From: Planctomycetota bacterium
GTDB taxonomy: Bacteria > Planctomycetota > Planctomycetia > Planctomycetales > Planctomycetaceae
DNA: 14,271 bases
Reading direction: 5' to 3'
NCBI GenBank assembly: GCA_003669575.1
Contig: QWOR01000220.1
Span: 1-14,271, forward strand
The first letter of the stretch is position 1; every line of letters begins with the position of its first letter. This document shows positions 13,277 through 14,271 of the stretch, one piece after another. A program made the translations under genes and the position numbers. The notes below the pieces were generated by a model, which did not search any database, was not told the origin of the DNA, and was given only the letters and a program-made list of their open reading frames with translations.

Positions 13277-14271
13277 ATGTCTGCCACGCCTGCCCACCCC
13301 AGTCCGGAATCCAACGAGCCGGTCGACTGGGGAGCCATCTCCAGCTACGACTACGTGCTCCCGCCGGAGCTGATCGCCGCAGCTCCGCTCGCGGAGCGGG
13401 ATGCGTCACGCCTGCTCGTCGTCAACCGGGCCGAGCAGTCGATTACGCATGCGTCGTTCCGCGACCTGCCACACTATCTCCGAGCGGGCGATCTGCTGGT
13501 GGTGAATGAAACCCGTGTTGTCCCCGCCAAACTCAAGGGCGTCCGGGCAGCGACGGGCGGGAAATGGGAGGGTCTGTTCCTGGGCATCGAGGGGGCGGAC
13601 CGCTGGCGATTGATCGGCCATGCACGCGGCAAGCTCAAACCGGGGGAGGAGCTCAGCCTCTTCCCCGCGGAAAACCCTGACTCCCCGGAACGGTTGAGAC
13701 TGATCCTGCGTGAACAGCGCCACGAAGGCGAATGGCTCGTCGAACCCGTCGCCCCGGAGGGATTTCAGCTCACGAAAGCGAATAGCGACGATCCATGGGC
13801 CCTGGTGCAACAGCTGCTCGATCACTTCGGGACAGTTCCGCTTCCGCCCTACATCGAGCGTACCTCAGCTGCGCCTGAGGACCACGAACGTTATCAGACG
13901 ACCTACGCGAAGAACCCCGGAGCGATCGCTGCGCCGACGGCGGGACTGCACTTCACGCCGGAGATCTTCGAGGCCTGCCGGGCGCGCGGAGTCGATGTGG
14001 CGAAGCTCACGCTGCATGTCGGTATCGGGACCTTCCGCCCCGTGTCGGTCGAGCGGCTCGACGACCACGTCATGCACTTTGAGTCGGGCGAAGTCCCGGC
14101 CAGTACGGTCGAGGCCATAGAACGCACCCGGCAGCGAGGCGGGCGCGTCATCGCCGTCGGCACCACAGCTGTGCGTACGCTGGAGTCGGTGGCCCAGTCG
14201 GGTCCGTTGCGTCCCTGGTCGGGCGAAACGAATCTCTTTATCCGCCCGCCGTATCAGTTCCAGGTCGTCGA
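13277..14271 (+). CDS. queA: S-adenosylmethionine:tRNA ribosyltransferase-isomerase, 3' end outside window
   Basis: QueA transfers and rearranges the ribosyl part of S-adenosylmethionine onto 7-aminomethyl-7-deazaguanine in tRNA, giving epoxyqueuosine. It acts in the cytoplasm on tRNAs with a GUN anticodon. The 331 complete codons present show the family's motifs in order: YDYVLPPELIA (24-34), AERDASRLLVV (39-49), GDLLVVNETRVVPAKL (71-86), VPLPPYIER (187-195), DHERYQTTYAKNPGAIAAPTA (start and end 202 and 222), GLHFT (223-227), LTLHVGIGTFRPV (244-256) and VIAVGTTAVRTLESVA (291-306). The window ends one base short of completing codon 332, with a few dozen residues probably missing. ATG 13277 is the first in-frame start with a plausible N-terminal tail (MSATPAHPSPESNEPVDWG), which is unusual for the family and may mean a later start. 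No ribosome-binding site is evident. No other queuosine gene is in the window. Confidence 0.96.
   Translation, partial: MSATPAHPSPESNEPVDWGAISSYDYVLPPELIAAAPLAERDASRLLVVNRAEQSITHASFRDLPHYLRAGDLLVVNETRVVPAKLKGVRAATGGKWEGLFLGIEGADRWRLIGHARGKLKPGEELSLFPAENPDSPERLRLILREQRHEGEWLVEPVAPEGFQLTKANSDDPWALVQQLLDHFGTVPLPPYIERTSAAPEDHERYQTTYAKNPGAIAAPTAGLHFTPEIFEACRARGVDVAKLTLHVGIGTFRPVSVERLDDHVMHFESGEVPASTVEAIERTRQRGGRVIAVGTTAVRTLESVAQSGPLRPWSGETNLFIRPPYQFQVV

Noticed and set aside
1..14271. CRISPR array, tRNA or rRNA genes, toxin-antitoxin or defence genes
   Set aside because: I looked for spaced repeats, tRNA-like cloverleaf ends and characteristic protein motifs on both strands and found none. The only tandem repeats are coding units of the YTV gene.

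Overview
The window reads as a chromosomal segment of a member of the Planctomycetota. The strongest marker is a large cysteine-rich YTV-repeat protein (8455-9990, minus), a family known essentially from planctomycete cell walls. It is supported by a secreted PQQ-like beta-propeller protein of the type multiplied in planctomycetes, several secreted proteins with no recognisable enzyme family, and widely spaced genes with mostly solitary transcription units.

Layout: (1) 1-597 is the right end of an IS5-family (IS427-type) insertion sequence. Its transposase is split into two frames at an A6G4 slippery run, and it ends in a candidate terminal repeat followed by TA. (2) 598-3567 is a gene-poor, visibly less GC-rich accessory stretch. 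It holds a strongly diverged but uninterrupted IS5-like transposase ORF (1336-2112, plus) and a solitary SnoaL/NTF2-like gene (2512-3048, minus), with long spacers in which I see no gene. (3) From 3568 on the sequence is GC-richer and looks like ordinary host chromosome: a secreted beta-propeller protein (plus), a Tat-like secreted hypothetical (minus), an alpha/beta hydrolase of the monoacylglycerol-lipase type (plus), a secreted hypothetical (minus), the YTV protein (minus) with a clear intrinsic terminator, a TPR protein (plus), an AarF/UbiB-type kinase-like protein (minus), and the 5' part of queA (plus), which runs off the window.

Genes alternate strand almost one by one, in convergent and divergent pairs, so there is little operon structure. 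Four neighbouring products (4958-5779, 7306-8130, 8455-9990, 10200-11324) carry export signals, so the middle of the window is rich in envelope or periplasmic functions. The two housekeeping-like genes (aarF/ubiB-like and queA) diverge from a 257-base spacer that contains a perfect 9-bp palindromic hairpin with a TTCC loop.

I do not see a defence island, CRISPR array, biosynthetic cluster or retroelement. The most unusual object is the YTV protein, built of two different tandem arrays that share the same 28-residue period, one free of cysteine and one with three cysteines per unit. Several annotated starts were moved inward from the longest open frame because of ribosome-binding sites, signal peptides or family length; the reasons are given per gene.
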